Shown piece by piece: positions 33,826 through 36,014 of a stretch of DNA of 36,014 nt; position 1 is the stretch's first letter, and every line of letters begins with the position of its first letter. Origin of the DNA: Desulfobacteraceae bacterium (GTDB taxonomy: Bacteria > Desulfobacterota > Desulfobacteria > Desulfobacterales > JAABTS01); contig JAABTS010000049.1 of NCBI GenBank assembly GCA_011389735.1, positions 1 through 36,014 on the forward strand, given 5' to 3'. The position numbers and the translations under genes were made by a program. Under the pieces are notes generated by a model. That model was not told where the DNA came from, did no database searches, and saw only the letters and a list, made by a program, of their open reading frames with translations.

Positions 33826-35757
33826 TTACGCAACTTCCTGATACTCGGCGTCCACCACGTCGTCATCCTGTCCCGAACCTCCGTTATCGCCGGAATAACC
33901 CTGACGTTCGCCGCCGCCGGCGTATCCGTCAGCCGTTTGTTGGCCCTGAGACGCCTGCTGGCCGTACGCCGCTTGCGACATCTTATGAGAAACCGCCGTC
34001 AGCGCCTGGGACAACCGTTCGATCTCGTTTCGGTCATCGCCTTTCATGGCTCGCTTCAGATCTCCGATTGCATTCTCGACTTCCATGCGCATCGACCCGT
34101 CAATCCGGCCGCCAAGCGATTCAAGCGTGTTTTCCGTTGAATAAATCAATGCGTCAGCTTTGTTTCGGGCTTCAACATAGGCTTTCTTCTCCCTGTCCGC
34201 TTCCGAATGCATTTCCGCATCTTTCACCAGTCGGTCGATTTCTTCTTGCGACAGTCCCGACGACGCCGTTATTCTTATGGACTGCTGCTTGCCTGTGGCG
34301 CTGTCTTTAGCCGATACTTCCACAATCCCGTTCGCGTCGATATCGAAGGTCACTTCGATCTGAGGCGTTCCTCTTGGCGCCGGAGGAATTCCGACAAGTT
34401 CAAACCGCCCCAATGTCTTGTTATCGCCGGCCATTTCCCGTTCTCCTTGAAGAACGTGAACCGAAACCGATGTCTGGTTGTCTTCGGCGGTCGAAAACAC
34501 TTCGCTTTTCCGAACCGGGATGGTCGTATTCTTATCGATCAGTTTGGTCATCACGCCGCCAAGGGTTTCGATCCCCAGAGACAGGGGATTCACGTCCAAC
34601 AACAGGACGTCTTTGACGTCTCCTTTGAGGACGCCGCCCTGAATCGCCGCTCCCAGCGCGACCACTTCATCCGGATTGACGCTCTTGTTCGGCGCTTTTC
34701 CAAAAATCTTCTTCACTCTTTCCTGCACCGCGGGCATTCTCGTCATACCCCCCACAAGAATGATTTCCTTGATATCGCCGCTGGTCAGTCCGGCGTCCTT
34801 CAACGCCGTCCGGCAAGGCGCTTCAAGATTGTCCAGAAGATCCGAAATCAAGGATTCCAGTTTGGCCCGGGTGATCTTGACGTTCAAATGCTTCGGACCG
34901 CTGCTGTCCGCTGTGATGAACGGCAGATTCACATCGGTTTCCATCTGCGAGGAAAGTTCCATTTTAGCTTTTTCAGCAGCTTCTTTCAGCCTCTGAAGCG
35001 CCATTTTGTCGGATCGCAAATCAATCCCGGAATCCCGCTTGAATTCATCGGCGATATAGTCGATAATCCTGAGATCGAAGTCTTCTCCTCCCAGATGCGT
35101 GTCTCCATTGGCGGCCTTGACTTCGAACACCCCGTCCCCGATATCGAGTACCGAAATATCGAATGTTCCGCCGCCCAAATCGAACACCGCGATTTTTTCA
35201 TCGTTCTTTTTGTCCAGACCGTAAGATAAAGACGCCGCAGTCGGCTCGTTGATAATACGAAGCACGTTCAGACCCGCAATTTTGCCGGCGTCCTTCGTGG
35301 CCTGCCTCTGGCTGTCGTTAAAATACGCGGGAACCGTGATAACAGCGTCCGTAACCGGTTCTCCAAGATATTCTTCCGCAGATTGTTTGATATCCCTCAG
35401 GATAAAAGACGAAATTTCCGCGGGACTGTAAGTTTTTTCACGGATCTTGATCCGCACGTCGCCGTTTTCCGCTTTTTCAATCTGATAAGGCAGGTTTTTA
35501 ATATCCGCCTGAACTTCCGGTGAATCAAACTTTCGTCCAATCAGTCTCTTCACCCCGAAAACAGTGTTTTGCGGATTGGTGACCGCCTGCCGTTTGGCGA
35601 TCCGCCCGACAATCCGTTCGCCTTTATCGGTGATCCCTACAATGGACGGCGTGGTTCTGTCGCCTTCCCTGTTAGTAATAACGTTTGCATCCCCGCCTTC
35701 CATAATGGAAACACACGAATTGGTTGTTCCTAAATCAATACCTAAAATTTTTGACAT
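33826..35757 (-). CDS. dnaK: Molecular chaperone DnaK (Hsp70)
   Basis: 643 residues from the ATG at 35757, which has AAGGAGG just upstream and gives [17 protein letters not shown]; the frame extends 17 codons further without support. The actin-like ATPase domain shows [35 protein letters not shown] and LVGGMTRMP. The substrate-binding domain follows, with a helical lid and a Gly/Gln-rich tail ending DAEYQEVA, close to the EEVD-like ends of bacterial DnaK. It works with DnaJ and GrpE, neither of which is in the window. No CIRCE element and no clear sigma32 promoter are visible in the AT-rich upstream 250 bp. Confidence 0.98.
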   Translation of the reverse strand: MSKILGIDLGTTNSCVSIMEGGDANVITNREGDRTTPSIVGITDKGERIVGRIAKRQAVTNPQNTVFGVKRLIGRKFDSPEVQADIKNLPYQIEKAENGDVRIKIREKTYSPAEISSFILRDIKQSAEEYLGEPVTDAVITVPAYFNDSQRQATKDAGKIAGLNVLRIINEPTAASLSYGLDKKNDEKIAVFDLGGGTFDISVLDIGDGVFEVKAANGDTHLGGEDFDLRIIDYIADEFKRDSGIDLRSDKMALQRLKEAAEKAKMELSSQMETDVNLPFITADSSGPKHLNVKITRAKLESLISDLLDNLEAPCRTALKDAGLTSGDIKEIILVGGMTRMPAVQERVKKIFGKAPNKSVNPDEVVALGAAIQGGVLKGDVKDVLLLDVNPLSLGIETLGGVMTKLIDKNTTIPVRKSEVFSTAEDNQTSVSVHVLQGEREMAGDNKTLGRFELVGIPPAPRGTPQIEVTFDIDANGIVEVSAKDSATGKQQSIRITASSGLSQEEIDRLVKDAEMHSEADREKKAYVEARNKADALIYSTENTLESLGGRIDGSMRMEVENAIGDLKRAMKGDDRNEIERLSQALTAVSHKMSQAAYGQQASQGQQTADGYAGGGERQGYSGDNGGSGQDDDVVDAEYQEVA

Positions 35758-35898
35758 ATCTAATTCCTCCTTATTTTTTTTGTATTCACGAATTATATTT
35801 ATGATCAATTAAAACCAATCATTTTTCGTTAAAACTAAATTAATCATATATTTTTCTTATGCAAGTTTTTTGTCATTACTTTTTTGAATTTCTACTTT

Positions 35899-36014
35899 TT
35901 AATCATAACGCTTGCCGTATCTTCCCCAGCCAGTTCGCCCATACGGCGGCGGGCGCCGGAGCCGGCGTGCGCCGCAGCGGCTATCATCATCGATCAAAAT
36001 CAAATCGTAAGGGA
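35899..36014 (-). CDS. Possible C-terminal end of an upstream gene (partial)
   Basis: On the minus strand one frame is open from the window edge to TAA at 35901-35899. It encodes about 37 residues beginning YDLILIDDD and ending in an Arg/Gly/Tyr-rich tail (YGRTGWGRYGKRYD). The higher G+C here compared with the AT-rich 35760-35900 suits coding DNA, but the stretch is too short to identify. It does not resemble the end of GrpE or HrcA. Confidence 0.3.
   Translation of the reverse strand, partial: PYDLILIDDDSRCGARRLRRPPPYGRTGWGRYGKRYD

Noticed and set aside
34207-35229. 340-codon plus-strand frame opposite dnaK
   Set aside because: Lies wholly antisense to a highly conserved gene, with Phe/His/Arg-rich shadow composition and no start signals.
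35758-35900. Sigma32 promoter, CIRCE operator or good sigma70 promoter for dnaK
   Set aside because: No TTAGCACTC inverted repeat and no CTTGAA/CCCCAT pair; a TATAAT on the minus strand (35797-35792) has only TTGGTT with a 15-nt spacer, too weak to list.

Overview
The window looks like chromosomal DNA from a Gram-negative bacterium. The likely group is a Desulfobacterota (deltaproteobacterial, Desulfobacterales-type) sulfate reducer or syntroph. That placement is inference, resting on moderate G+C, a complete lipid A/Kdo gene set, OmpA-type peptidoglycan binding, two outer-membrane barrels, a FadN-type beta-oxidation fusion and an ispA-dxs-tlyA cluster. There is no rRNA, tRNA, CRISPR array, phage gene or transposase gene.

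Layout. (1) 1-4766: a fatty-acid degradation pair (3-hydroxyacyl-CoA dehydrogenase/enoyl-CoA hydratase fusion cut by the left edge, then thiolase), convergent with glycerol kinase across a shared bidirectional terminator. (2) 4767-6706: a gene-poor stretch with an outer-membrane barrel gene, a MITE-like insertion flanked by a 9-bp direct repeat, and two copies of a dispersed palindromic repeat. (3) 6707-8580: archease and RtcB, the RNA ligase and its activator. (4) 8716-13626: undecaprenyl-diphosphatase, phosphomannomutase/phosphoglucomutase, an unusual ExeA-type ATPase fused to an OmpA domain, and an MFS transporter; most of this is envelope biogenesis. (5) 13638-15282: a porin with a consensus promoter, a leader of nearly 300 nt and a strong terminator. 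(6) 15346-21333: an ABM-domain protein, a small hypothetical, a MEMO-family protein, and lipid A/Kdo genes (lpxL-type acyltransferase, waaA, kdsB, lpxK). (7) 21334-24067: a repeat-rich intergenic region, then a 693-residue protein combining a CHAT-like domain that lacks its catalytic residues, one membrane segment and a FlgT/CsgG-like C-terminal region. (8) 24337-27886: ispA-dxs-tlyA. (9) 28054-35757: an EF-G-2-like GTPase, a chemoreceptor whose sensor is a threefold internal repeat, mazG and dnaK.

The main unexplained structure is a family of about nine related intergenic sequences. Full copies are about 104-109 bp, with inverted arms built on TATAG, a short gap, then a GAAATTNAATTTC palindrome, around a GC-rich core. 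At glpK, archease-rtcB and ispA the outer TATA of an arm falls where the -10 box of a sigma70-type promoter should be, so the element would form the transcribed leader. Two other copies occupy gaps between convergent genes. The family could be a REP/MITE-like repeat, a regulon operator, or a repeat that has become one.
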